DNA of 64,000 nt, taken from Photobacterium halotolerans DSM 18316. GTDB taxonomy: Bacteria > Pseudomonadota > Gammaproteobacteria > Enterobacterales > Vibrionaceae. The notes beneath the pieces are model-generated. The model was not told where the DNA came from, made no database searches, and was given only the letters and a program-made list of their open reading frames with translations. This document shows positions 53,627 to 61,930 of the stretch, one piece after another; positions within the stretch are counted from its first letter, which is position 1, and each line of letters begins with the position of its first letter. The translations under genes were made by a program, and so were the position numbers. The stretch is taken from assembly GCF_000425165.1 (NCBI RefSeq), contig NZ_AULG01000013.1, positions 1 through 64,000 of the forward strand. The letters run 5' to 3'.

Positions 53627-54020
53627 GAATGACATGGACTCCCCCTCATCAGGCTCTGCCACACTAGGTAGGTCTGACTACGAAATTACCGGAGGCCACC
53701 ATGTCACATTCTATTTATAGCATTGATTTAGCCAAACATAGCTTCAGTATCCACGGTGAAGATCATCAAGGCAAGGTGTTGATCCACAAAACAATAGCGC
53801 GCTCAAAACTCCTTGAGTCGTCACCGACTATTGTTGAGTTGAATGCAGCGTAACTCTGTATTCAAGCGCACTTATCAACGATTTCTGGCTGAAGGTAAAC
53901 CGAAAGAAGTTGCCATCATTGCATGCTTCAGGTAAATGGTTGTCATCCTCAATGCGATGCTGCGGGGTGGCTACGATGGGAAAAAACGGCGTTAATTTAA
54001 GGATTGACGCTATAGTTGTT
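53627..54020 (+). mobile_element. IS110/IS1111-type remnant R4 (both ends, internal deletion)
   Basis: Left end GAATGACATGGACTCCCCC follows GCTAAC (cassette R' GTTAGC on the minus strand). The transposase N-terminus starts at 53701 (MSHSIYSIDLAKHSFSIHG) and breaks near 53822. The C-terminal codons (GKPKEVAIIACFR-like) follow from about 53890. The central catalytic part is deleted. Confidence 0.7.
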
Positions 54021-54050
54021 TGTTCGAATTACGTTTCGATACAAGTCTAT

Positions 54051-54725
54051 CTACTCCCGTAACCCATCACCAAACTCACTAAAATCGTTAATTTCACTTA
54101 GCTTAAATCGCTTATCAAGCGTAAAGCTCGTCCAACTCTCTTTAAATATTGGATCTGCATGTTCTTCATGACGGTTAATATTATTCTTCACCAGCATTTT
54201 CTTTGTCAGGTAGTTAATGCTAGTGACTACTTCTACTGTTGGCCCTCTGTTAGCACTTTTGTCATAACCGATCAGCTCAAAATCTGCTCCTTGATAACGA
54301 AAATTGTAGCGCCAGTGTCCATAGCGACCATGAGCGAAAAGGACATATAGATTTCCTTTTTCAATTTTGGTGTAAATATCTGGTACGAAGTATACACCGC
54401 CATCTTCTTCTTCCGAATAAAAGCAGTTTAGATTTTCAATGACTAATTCGTATTTTTGTTGGTTTCTTAAAGCAACAACGATCCCTCTTCGGTTGAGGTC
54501 TACTTCACCACGAAATTCATCAACAACAACTTTATTTGGGTCTGTTCCTTTTATGATTAAAACAACGTCCTCTTGACTATCTTTGTTTAAGTCACCATAA
54601 ATCGTTTCAGTCACGAAATATCCATCAGGAACCAATTCCCGGAGGGAGTCCTCAAGCGCATGATTATTTTGAGCAAAAGCACTCGTTCCCCAAGTAAGAA
54701 CAAATGCTAAAAATATACTTCTCAT
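54051..54725 (-). CDS. hypothetical exported protein with FG-GAP-like motif (integron cassette)
   Basis: The 224-residue protein has a Sec signal peptide (MRSIFLAFVLTWGTSAFA, cut before QNN) and a calcium-loop-like segment IYGDLNKDSQEDVVLIIKG typical of FG-GAP/VCBS repeats. A beta-rich domain follows with YELVIENLNCFYSEEEDGG and YVLFAHGRYGHWRYNFRYQ. It is probably a periplasmic or secreted binding protein of unknown role. The start at 54725 is chosen because GGGATGGAAA precedes it and it gives a standard signal peptide; longer in-frame starts would bury the signal. The cassette boundary GTTAGAATG lies just upstream. Confidence 0.65.
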   Translation of the reverse strand: MRSIFLAFVLTWGTSAFAQNNHALEDSLRELVPDGYFVTETIYGDLNKDSQEDVVLIIKGTDPNKVVVDEFRGEVDLNRRGIVVALRNQQKYELVIENLNCFYSEEEDGGVYFVPDIYTKIEKGNLYVLFAHGRYGHWRYNFRYQGADFELIGYDKSANRGPTVEVVTSINYLTKKMLVKNNINRHEEHADPIFKESWTSFTLDKRFKLSEINDFSEFGDGLRE

Positions 54726-54761
54726 TTTCCATCCCGATATCATTTCAGTCGTCATTCTAAC

Positions 54762-55010
54762 GAATGACATGGACTCCCCCTCATTAGGTTTGTCACAACT
54801 GGGCAAGTCTGATTAAGAAATCGCCTGAGGCCATCAAGATGTCACTATCTATCAATAGCATTGATTTAGCCAAACATAGCTTCAGTATTCACGGTGAAGA
54901 TCACCAAGGCAAGGTGTTGATTCACAAAACAATAGCGCGTTCTATAGTCCTTGAAGCGTTTGCTGATATCGCACCTGAAATGATCGGGATCGAAGCCAGC
55001 CCCCCGTAGC
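54762..55010 (+). mobile_element. IS110/IS1111-type remnant R5
   Basis: GAATGACATGGACTCCCCC abuts CTAAC. The transposase N-terminus starts at 54839 and continues through ADIAPEMIGIEASPP to a stop near 55006. This copy keeps the longest N-terminal stretch of the family in the window. The 160 bp behind it contains no gene and no complete attC that I can call. Confidence 0.75.
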
Positions 55011-55171
55011 AGAAGCAACCAGCCACACCGCAAGCGGAGGAACGTACTACAACCGACGGCAAAAATCATGTAACCAACTGAAGTTATTAGTCATCTGATG
55101 GCTTATGGGCTTACTGTACCTGATAAAAACAGCCCGCATCGCCGCCCTCTGGCGTTCAACTAAGTTATTTT

Positions 55172-55681
55172 TTAGGCACTTGGTTGCCAATATGTAGATC
55201 TCAATACTTTACCCAATAATTCACTAGCCTTAATATAATCATCCGAAGCTATCAAATGATAAGCTGTCGCCTCAGGTTCATCTTTTGCCATCAAGCATTT
55301 GGTACAATTGTCTTTCAATACTTGTAAACTAGCCCGAAGTTCATCATTTACAACACGTTGAACTAAAATTGAAGTTTTAGCGTTTAAAGCCCGATTTTGA
55401 ACGTTTAACTCTTCTGAGATTGGACGTCCCCATTGTTCGGTATTTTCAAAGTTAATTTTGTCATCTCTATAGATTTGACAGCAAGACCGAAAGTACTCTA
55501 AAAGTTCAACTTGAAGCTCGAGGATTGTTTCTCTTTGAAAAGCATTGGCAGCTTCTTTTTTTTCATGTTCTTTAGCTTTGTTGCTTAAAATATGTGAGTT
55601 CCAACTTGTTATCGCTGTTGTTGCAATACTTGCTAAAGCTCCGATAATCGTCCCAATAAAACCCCAAGTAACAGCTTCCAT
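55172..55681 (-). CDS. hypothetical membrane-anchored coiled-coil protein (integron cassette)
   Basis: The 169-residue protein has one N-terminal membrane helix (MEAVTWGFIGTIIGALASIA). A charged coiled coil follows (SNKAKEHEKKEAANAFQRETILELQ), then a helical domain with several Cys (FRSCCQIYRDD, DNCTKCLMAKD). Proteins of this shape are frequent in Vibrio integrons; no function is known to me. GTTAGGC at 55701-55707 on the minus strand marks the cassette's 5' boundary just before the gene. It is the last cassette seen before the array ends. Confidence 0.6.
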   Translation of the reverse strand: MEAVTWGFIGTIIGALASIATTAITSWNSHILSNKAKEHEKKEAANAFQRETILELQVELLEYFRSCCQIYRDDKINFENTEQWGRPISEELNVQNRALNAKTSILVQRVVNDELRASLQVLKDNCTKCLMAKDEPEATAYHLIASDDYIKASELLGKVLRSTYWQPSA

Positions 55682-55707
55682 TATTGTTATCCTCGTATAT
55701 GCCTAAC

Positions 55708-55840
55708 ATTTTGTTATACGACATCATGTCGCATAACTCTGTCGTATAACTATTCTTGATGAAATCCACCTAAATGAATGATTAATTTAGATAATTCATG
55801 CTTAATCATATAAATCCATCAGTAAGTTATACGACATCTT
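55708..55840. repeat. repeated GTTATACGAC palindromes at array edge
   Basis: GTTATACGACAT-C-ATGTCGCATAAC (55713-55737) is a near-perfect 12-bp inverted repeat. The half-site recurs inverted at 55741-55750 (GTCGTATAAC) and directly at 55826-55837. The block lies outside the first cassette boundary and may be part of an old integron recombination site. Confidence 0.45.
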
Positions 55841-55992
55841 AGCGTGTATCTTACCTAAATCACTCATGCTACCCAATTGATGTTATGGACTTTTTTGTGA
55901 TTCATGACTGACCGCAAAAATCACACTCACTGCATGAATTCCCGCTTTCACGAGAATGACAAGCGAGAGCCGGTATAGTTATCACTGAATCA

Positions 55993-56162
55993 GGGAAAAA
56001 TTCAGGACGAATTTTTAGGTTGTCGGCGCTGGGAGCGCCTACAACCGGCCCGGACCACACCAAAGAACAAAAAGGGCTTTCTGGGCACTCTTTATCCCGA
56101 TAAAGAGTGTCTGGCGCGCATCAATTAATGCCAAGTAAGCCACCGAACTCAAGCGCGACATA
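55993..56162 (-). repeat. three-hairpin repeat, copy D1 (inverted)
   Basis: This copy is in the opposite orientation. Hairpin 1 (56086-56109) reads CACTCTTTAT-CCCG-ATAAAGAGTG, so two base pairs differ from copies A-C on both sides of the stem. Hairpins 2 and 3 are also intact, with hairpin 2 extended by one T-A pair. Confidence 0.85.
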
Positions 56163-56212
56163 CCTCCGCTTCACCAGAATCCTCAGCCTTAAAAACTGCA
56201 CTCGCTGTATGG

Positions 56213-56233
56213 ATTCCCGCCTATCGCGGGAAT
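56213..56233. repeat. GC-rich extragenic palindrome
   Basis: ATTCCCGC-CTATC-GCGGGAAT is a perfect 8-bp stem between repeat copies D1 and D2. A degraded relative (AATTCCCGCTTTCACGAGAAT) lies near 55935, and a similar palindrome is at 16031. Confidence 0.6.
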
Positions 56234-56268
56234 GACGGGTTGAAAATGTACATTGATGGCATTCCCAC

Positions 56269-56438
56269 AGGAAAAATTCAGGACGAATTTTTAGGTTGTC
56301 GGCGCCGGGAGCGCCTACAACCGACCCGGCCAACACCAAAGAACAAAAAGGGCTTTCTGGGCACTCTTTATCCCTATAAAGAGTGTCTGGCGCGCATCGC
56401 ACCATGCCAAAAGAGCCACCGGACTCAAGCGCGACATA
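56269..56438 (-). repeat. three-hairpin repeat, copy D2 (inverted)
   Basis: A second inverted copy with hairpin 1 CACTCTTTAT-CCCT-ATAAAGAGTG, hairpin 2 GGTTGT-C-GGCGC...GCGCC-T-ACAACC and hairpin 3 AAAAATTC...GAATTTTT. A few bases of a further unit (CACCAAAGAACAAAAAGG) recur at 56468. The sensor kinase gene begins about 200 bp later. Confidence 0.85.
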
Positions 56439-56645
56439 CCTCAGCCGTACCAAAACCCCAGGCACAACACCAAAGAACAAAAAGGCACTCAACCACAGCC
56501 CCACTTTCTTTCCTTGGCTATTGTTGGCAAATCTATAAAATAGCCCCTTCATTTGTTGGGCGGAATATCACGTTCTGCCCGGTGTCGCCAAATCCGGCGT
56601 ACTGACTGCTTTACCGGTCAGGCCGGGCTGATGAAGGAAGAGTGC

Positions 56646-58355
56646 ATGATCCAGAAGCTGACAGGCTGTCGTGACGTATGGGGTGCCTGGATGCGCTGGT
56701 TCGGTGTCGGACTGTCTTTCTTCTGCACCTTCGGTGTGATGGCTGCACCAGACAGTCAGGTCATTATTATCGGCGCGGATCACAACTACCCGCCTTACGA
56801 ATTCATCAATGAAGACGGTGAGCCGGATGGCTACAACACCGAGCTGACCCTGGCGATTGCCGAACTGATGGGCATTAATATCGAGATCAAAATGGGGGCA
56901 TGGAATGATATCCGCCGCCAGTTTGATCAGGGCGAGATTGATATCGTCCAGGGCATGATCCAGTCCAGTGCCCGGCAGGCGAGATACAGTTTTTCGCCGC
57001 CCCATGCCATAGTGCATCAGTCGGTATTTGCCCGAAAGGGCACCCCCTTTGTGGCCAGTCTTGATGACCTGGCGGGCAAATCCGTGATTGTTCAGCGCAG
57101 CGGGGCAATGCACGATTACCTGAGCAATCAGCAGCCGGGTGCAAACCTGGTGCTGGTGGACTCTCACGCCGACGGGCTGCGTTTGCTGGCCTCCGGTCAG
57201 CATGACTACGCGCTGGTGGCGAACCTGCCGGGTCTGTATACCGGCAAGGCGTTGGATCTGTCGAATATCATTCCGGTAGGAAAACCTTTTGGTGCCCAGC
57301 ATTACGGTTATGCGGTGCAAAAAGGTCATGAAGATTTACTGGCCCAGTTCAGCGAAGGGCTGGCGATTCTGAAAAATACCGGCCGTCAGCAGGCTATCTA
57401 TGACAAATGGCTGGGCCCGCTGGAAGCGCCGGGGATCAGTTGGAAGAAACTGGGCATGGCTGCCGCCACGATTTCTGCCCTTCTGTTGCTGGTGCTGGGG
57501 GGAATCATGATTTGGAACCGGGCGCTGAGCCGGGAAGTGGCCCGGCGGACCAAAGCGCAGCAGCTCCAGCAGCAACAACTGATTCAGGCGGATAAAATGA
57601 CTTCGCTGGGCATTCTGGTGTCTGGCATGGCCCATGAGATCAACAATCCCAGCAGTTTGCTGCTGCTGAATTTACCCATTCTCAAAGAGGCGTATCAGGA
57701 CGCAGAAGACATTCTGGATGCCCACTATCAGCAGTATGGCGATTTCACCTTAGGCGGGCTGGCCTACAGCCGGATGCGGGAGGAAATTCCCTCCATGCTG
57801 GATGATATGCAGGCGGGGACCCAGCGGATCCGCCGGATTGTCGATGATCTGAGGGATTTTGCCCGCCAGGAACCCAGTGCGCTCAATGAAGTGGTGGATC
57901 TCAATCAGGTCACGGCGGCGGCGATTCGTTTGGTCGACAGCACCTTATCGACATCGACCCATCACTTTTCTGTCGAATACGGCGATCAGCTGCCGTGTTT
58001 TGAAGGCAACGGCCAGCGGATCGAACAAGTGATCATCAACCTGATCATCAATGCCTGTCAGGCGCTGACGTCACAGCAACAAAGCATCAGGGTGACGACA
58101 GGCTTCAACCCGGCTGACAATTTGCTGATCCTGGAAATCTGCGATCAGGGGCAGGGCATCGACCCTGAGCATCTTCCTCATTTGAGTGATCCTTTCTTTA
58201 CCACCAAGCGTGAGCAAGGCGGTACGGGCTTGGGGCTGTCTATCTCATTCAGCATAGTGAGTGAACATGGCGGCACGTTGAAATATGAATCCAGACTACA
58301 ACAAGGCACCTGCGTGACGCTTGCGCTGCCGGCCTTGAAAGGGACAACTGTTTAA
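56646..58355 (+). CDS. hybrid periplasmic-binding-protein sensor histidine kinase
   Basis: The 569-residue kinase starts with a signal peptide/anchor (to about residue 35). A family 3 solute-binding domain follows (about 40-265, IIIGADHNYPPYEFINEDGEPDGYNTELTLAIAELMG), then a membrane segment (about 278-298). A HisKA domain has the phosphorylated His in ILVSGMAHEINNPSSLL, and a HATPase domain follows (NLIINACQAL, DQGQGIDP, GGTGLGLSIS). The periplasmic domain type usually binds amino acids. ATG 56646 has AAGGAAGAG upstream. Its stop overlaps the next gene's ATG (TAATG). With the sigma54 activator and the symporter behind it, the likely signal is a dicarboxylic amino acid or C4-dicarboxylate; this is an inference. 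Confidence 0.87.
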   Translation: MIQKLTGCRDVWGAWMRWFGVGLSFFCTFGVMAAPDSQVIIIGADHNYPPYEFINEDGEPDGYNTELTLAIAELMGINIEIKMGAWNDIRRQFDQGEIDIVQGMIQSSARQARYSFSPPHAIVHQSVFARKGTPFVASLDDLAGKSVIVQRSGAMHDYLSNQQPGANLVLVDSHADGLRLLASGQHDYALVANLPGLYTGKALDLSNIIPVGKPFGAQHYGYAVQKGHEDLLAQFSEGLAILKNTGRQQAIYDKWLGPLEAPGISWKKLGMAAATISALLLLVLGGIMIWNRALSREVARRTKAQQLQQQQLIQADKMTSLGILVSGMAHEINNPSSLLLLNLPILKEAYQDAEDILDAHYQQYGDFTLGGLAYSRMREEIPSMLDDMQAGTQRIRRIVDDLRDFARQEPSALNEVVDLNQVTAAAIRLVDSTLSTSTHHFSVEYGDQLPCFEGNGQRIEQVIINLIINACQALTSQQQSIRVTTGFNPADNLLILEICDQGQGIDPEHLPHLSDPFFTTKREQGGTGLGLSISFSIVSEHGGTLKYESRLQQGTCVTLALPALKGTTV

Positions 58356-59767
58356 TGAAGACAAATCGCTATCCTGCATTCGGTGTATTGCTGGTGGATG
58401 ATGAACCGGCCTTTCTGCGCAGCCTGAGTATTGTGCTGGAGCGACGGGGCGGCATCAATCATATCGTCCAGTGTCAGGACAGCCGCGATGCCATGGCCAT
58501 TATTGAACAGGAAAATATCGGCCTGGTGCTGCTGGATCTGACCATGCCGCACCTGTCCGGCGAAGTCTTGCTGCAGCAGATCAAGACAGAATTTCCTGAA
58601 GTCGGCGTCATTATTATCAGCGGGCTGAATCAGGTCGAAACGGCGGTCAACTGTATCCGGCTCGGTGCTTACGATTACTTCGTGAAAACCACAGAGGAAA
58701 ACCGGCTGATCGAAGGTGTGAAACGGGCCATTTTGCTGCAGGAGATGCGTGAAGAGCACAACGCGCTGCGGCGCCGTTTCCTGACCGACACGCTGGAGCG
58801 GCCGGAGGCTTTTGGCGATATCATTACCCGGGATAAAGGCATGCGCTCTGTGTTCCAGTATCTCGAATCGGTAGCGCCGAGCAGCCAGCCTGTGATGGTG
58901 TGCGGTGAAAGTGGTGTCGGTAAAGAGCTGATCGCCCGCGCGCTGCATACCCTGAGTGAGCGTGCCGGGCCGCTGATCAGCGTGAATGTGGCCGGACTGG
59001 ACGACAATGTGTTTGCCGACACCTTGTTTGGTCACCACCGCGGTGCGTTTACCGGTGCCGATAAACCCCGCGCCGGTCTGATCGAGCAAGCGGCCGGCGG
59101 CACCCTGTTTCTCGATGAAATCGGTGATTTGAGCCAGGCCTCACAGGTCAAGCTGCTGCGCCTGATTCAGGAAGGGGAATACTATCCCCTCGGTAGTGAC
59201 AGGCCGAAACGTCTGAACGCGCGGATTGTGGTGGCCACGCATCAGAATCTGGTGCAAAAGCAGCAAAGCGGCGAGTTCCGCAAAGACCTGTATTACCGGT
59301 TGAAAACCCATCAGGTGGACATTCCGCCTCTGCGCCAGCGCCGTCAGGATATTCCTTTGCTGCTGGAGCACTTTTTACAGGAAGCGGCCGATGAGTTGGG
59401 TAAAACCAAGCCGACCATCCCGAAAGAACTGCCGGTGCTGCTGGCAAACTATGCCTTTCCCGGCAATATCCGCGAGCTGAGGGCACTGGCGTATGATGCC
59501 ATGAGTCAGCACCGCTCGCGCATGCTGTCCATGGAGGTGTTTCGCCGGGTGCTGGATCAGGACAATGACGTCAGTGAGATGGCTGCAGGGAGCCCCCTGA
59601 CGATGTTCGACCCGGAGCAGTCCCTGCCGACCCTGCAGGAAATGGGCGATTTGCTGATCCAGGAAGCCATGCGCCGGGCGGAGGGTAATCAGTCTCTGGC
59701 GGCGAAGTTTCTGGGGATCTCGCAGCCCGCGCTCAGCAAGCGACTGAAAAAATCTCAGCCGGAATAA
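58355..59767 (+). CDS. sigma54-dependent response regulator (NtrC/DctD type)
   Basis: The 470-residue regulator contains a receiver domain (residues 1-125, phosphoacceptor Asp in [14 protein letters not shown]). The AAA+ domain has Walker [15 protein letters not shown], the sigma54-contact loop GAFTGA, Walker [14 protein letters not shown] and the Arg-finger region. A Fis-type helix-turn-helix ([25 protein letters not shown]) completes it. It is the partner of the kinase gene, with which it is translationally coupled. A sigma54 promoter lies before the next operon's symporter gene, and palindromic sites in front of that promoter are the likely enhancer. All parts needed for activity are present. 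Confidence 0.92.
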   Translation: MKTNRYPAFGVLLVDDEPAFLRSLSIVLERRGGINHIVQCQDSRDAMAIIEQENIGLVLLDLTMPHLSGEVLLQQIKTEFPEVGVIIISGLNQVETAVNCIRLGAYDYFVKTTEENRLIEGVKRAILLQEMREEHNALRRRFLTDTLERPEAFGDIITRDKGMRSVFQYLESVAPSSQPVMVCGESGVGKELIARALHTLSERAGPLISVNVAGLDDNVFADTLFGHHRGAFTGADKPRAGLIEQAAGGTLFLDEIGDLSQASQVKLLRLIQEGEYYPLGSDRPKRLNARIVVATHQNLVQKQQSGEFRKDLYYRLKTHQVDIPPLRQRRQDIPLLLEHFLQEAADELGKTKPTIPKELPVLLANYAFPGNIRELRALAYDAMSQHRSRMLSMEVFRRVLDQDNDVSEMAAGSPLTMFDPEQSLPTLQEMGDLLIQEAMRRAEGNQSLAAKFLGISQPALSKRLKKSQPE

Positions 59768-59808
59768 TCACCGCATCAGACTTTACAGGGTCGGGCTGGC
59801 AGAACCCC

Positions 59809-59835
59809 TATAACCAAAGTAAAGGTTATAACTTT
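59809..59835. promoter_or_regulatory. candidate upstream activator site 1
   Basis: TATAACCAAAG (59809-59819) is followed by AAAGGTTATAACTTT (59821-59835), an imperfect palindrome around GTTATAAC. It lies about 170 bp upstream of the -24/-12 promoter, a usual distance for sigma54 enhancers. It is a candidate binding site of the response regulator. Confidence 0.5.
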
Positions 59836-59899
59836 GTAAATAGTCAGTAAGGTTATGTTTTATAAAGAAAAGGTACGGGTTTTCCACTCGTGCCTATTC

Positions 59900-59910
59900 C
59901 TTTGGTTATA
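59900..59910. promoter_or_regulatory. candidate upstream activator site 2
   Basis: CTTTGGTTATA is the exact reverse complement of TATAACCAAAG at 59809 and lies about 80 bp from the promoter. The two inverted copies support specific binding of one regulator. Confidence 0.5.
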
Positions 59911-59987
59911 CCCCTTCTTGAGTCGGTCTATTTCTCTTATTTTAATTTTTCTTATTAAAAACAATTGCTTGTATTATGTTTGGTGTT

Positions 59988-60003
59988 TGGCATCATGCTT
60001 GCA
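59988..60003 (+). promoter_or_regulatory. sigma54 (-24/-12) promoter of the symporter gene
   Basis: TGGCATCATGCTTGCA matches the sigma54 consensus TGGCAY-N5-TTGCW, with GG and GC 12 bp apart. It lies 110 bp before the symporter start and directly downstream of a sigma54 activator gene. Confidence 0.85.
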
Positions 60004-60113
60004 TTAATCCTGCTCCTGTATGTATGGGCTCAGCCCATTCTGACGTGTAAACAATGACAGCTAAGCAGAAACGGGGATTCACCCGACTTCTGTCAATTGG
60101 ATAAGGAAATAAC

Positions 60114-61406
60114 ATGGAACAAGCTCACGAGAAGCCAACCCCGAAAGGTATGTGGGGCGGACTCGCCTTATGGAAGAAAATTCTGGTCGGTATGATTCTG
60201 GGGGTCATCGCGGGCAGTCTGCTCGGCCCGGATGCAGAAATCCTCAAGCCTATCGGCACTCTGTTTATCAATGCCATTAAAATGCTCATCGTGCCTCTGG
60301 TGTTCTGCTCTTTGGTGGTCGGCGTGACCTCCATGCAAGATACCCGCAAGATGGGACGCATTGGCGCCAAAGCCATTGTGATTTACCTCTCGACTACCGC
60401 AGTGGCCATCAGTATCGGTCTTGGCCTGTCCAGTATCCTGGCACCGGGTGCCGGTCTGGAGATGACGGCAACAGCGGCGGCGGCCGACGCGAAAGAAGCG
60501 CCGACGCTGGTTCAGACACTGCTCAGTTTAATCCCGAACAACCCTATCAGTGCGCTGGCAACCGGGAACATTCTGCAAATCATCGTCTTCGCCCTGGGCC
60601 TGGGTGTGGCGCTGAACCTGTGTGGTGAGAAAGGCAAACCTGCCGTTCAGGTGTTCGAAAGTCTGGCCGAGGCCATGTACAAGCTGACTGAACTGGTGAT
60701 GAAGCTGGCGCCTTACGGTATCTTCGGTCTGATGGCCTGGGTGGCCGGTAAATACGGTCTGGAGATCCTGCTGCCGCTGTTTAAAGTGATTGCAGTGGCT
60801 TACATCGGCAGCCTGCTGCACGTGCTGCTGTTCTACCCGGCAGTGATCAAAGTCTTCGGTCGTCTTAACCCTATGCCTTATATCAAAGGTATCGCGACCC
60901 CGGCTGCAGTGGCCTTTACCACTACCAGCAGTTCAGGCACCTTGCCTGCCAGCATTAAATGCGCCCGTGAAGAGCTGGGTGTGTCTAAAGGCGTGTCCAG
61001 TTTTGTTCTGCCGTTAGGCGCGACCATTAACATGGACGGCACGGCGTTGTATCAGGGTGTGGCAGCGCTGTTTGTCGCGCAGGCATTTGGTATTAACCTG
61101 GAGTTTGCCGACTATGTTGCCATAGTGATGACAGCAACACTGGCTTCCATTGGTACCGCTGGTGTACCGGGTGCCGGCCTGATCATGCTGTCGCTGGTAC
61201 TGACCACAGTTGGCCTGCCAATGGAAGGTCTGGCGATTGTTGCCGGTATTGACCGTATTCTGGATATGGCGCGTACCACAGTGAATGTCTGTGGCGATCT
61301 GATGGTTGCTGTTCTGGTTGGCCGCAGCGAAGACGAGCTGGACACTGAAGTCTATAACCGCAGCACAGAGAAAACGACCCTGACGGCGAGCGAAGATATT
61401 GCTTAA
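60114..61406 (+). CDS. dicarboxylate/amino acid:cation symporter (DAACS family)
   Basis: The 430-residue carrier belongs to the DctA/GltP family. Signature motifs are AIKMLIVPLVFCSLVVGVTSM, the serine-rich re-entrant loop TTSSSGTLPASIKCA, and the ligand/cation site GATINMDGTALYQGV with the downstream DRILDMARTTVNVCGD. The Asp and Arg residues that contact the substrate are all present. It should take up aspartate, glutamate or C4-dicarboxylates. The gene has its own sigma54 promoter, is preceded by the two-component genes, and is followed by a terminator. The aspartase gene then begins 525 bp downstream. A GATAAGGAAATAAC ribosome-binding site precedes it. Confidence 0.9.
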   Translation: MEQAHEKPTPKGMWGGLALWKKILVGMILGVIAGSLLGPDAEILKPIGTLFINAIKMLIVPLVFCSLVVGVTSMQDTRKMGRIGAKAIVIYLSTTAVAISIGLGLSSILAPGAGLEMTATAAAADAKEAPTLVQTLLSLIPNNPISALATGNILQIIVFALGLGVALNLCGEKGKPAVQVFESLAEAMYKLTELVMKLAPYGIFGLMAWVAGKYGLEILLPLFKVIAVAYIGSLLHVLLFYPAVIKVFGRLNPMPYIKGIATPAAVAFTTTSSSGTLPASIKCAREELGVSKGVSSFVLPLGATINMDGTALYQGVAALFVAQAFGINLEFADYVAIVMTATLASIGTAGVPGAGLIMLSLVLTTVGLPMEGLAIVAGIDRILDMARTTVNVCGDLMVAVLVGRSEDELDTEVYNRSTEKTTLTASEDIA

Positions 61407-61431
61407 TCTTCTCTGAACGCGCAAAGCGAGA

Positions 61432-61462
61432 AAGGCCAGCCGAACAAGGTTGGCCTTTTTTA
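61432..61462 (+). terminator. terminator after the symporter gene
   Basis: AAGGCCAGCC and GGTTGGCCTT (one G-T pair) form a 10-bp stem with a 6-nt loop, followed by TTTTTT. Confidence 0.8.
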
Positions 61463-61503
61463 TACAGGCGGCTTTTTATACAGGTGACTTTTTATACAGA
61501 TGA
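61455..61503. repeat. three tandem 16-bp repeats
   Basis: CTTTTTTATACAGGCGG is followed by CTTTTTATACAGGTGA and CTTTTTATACAGATGA. The first copy overlaps the terminator T-run. The rest of the gap to aspA (to 61930) is AT-rich with no gene; it should contain the aspA promoter, but no site is clear enough to name. Confidence 0.65.
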
Positions 61504-61930
61504 ATAGGTTTTGTGGACCGAAACTGAGGAATATCGCTTAAGAGTTTGTGGATTACACTGGGTAGGCGGTGTATTTTCAGTGTGATGGATAAAAGACAAT
61601 ATTAAGATCAGGATCATATTCCTGCCCATTGAGCGATCTCGCCAGAGTGCAGGCTAACAGGCTGCTTATACAGGTGTTTATTGGTTTCATGCACAAGTGA
61701 TGCATAAAGTGCCGGTTATTAAGCATTCCTTGCTGATAAGAATAAATAGCCTTTTTTTGCAATCTCTTCAGCTATGCATTAATTGCATTGTTGCTTACTT
61801 TTATGCATTTCCCTTTGTCGCTCAAAACGACGATTGTATGAATCACTTAGCCGCCATAAGAAGCTGAAGATGGCTCGTATAAGCGGCGAAGTGGTATCTC
61901 TTTCCTACCCATGAGTTTAAGGTGACCGCT

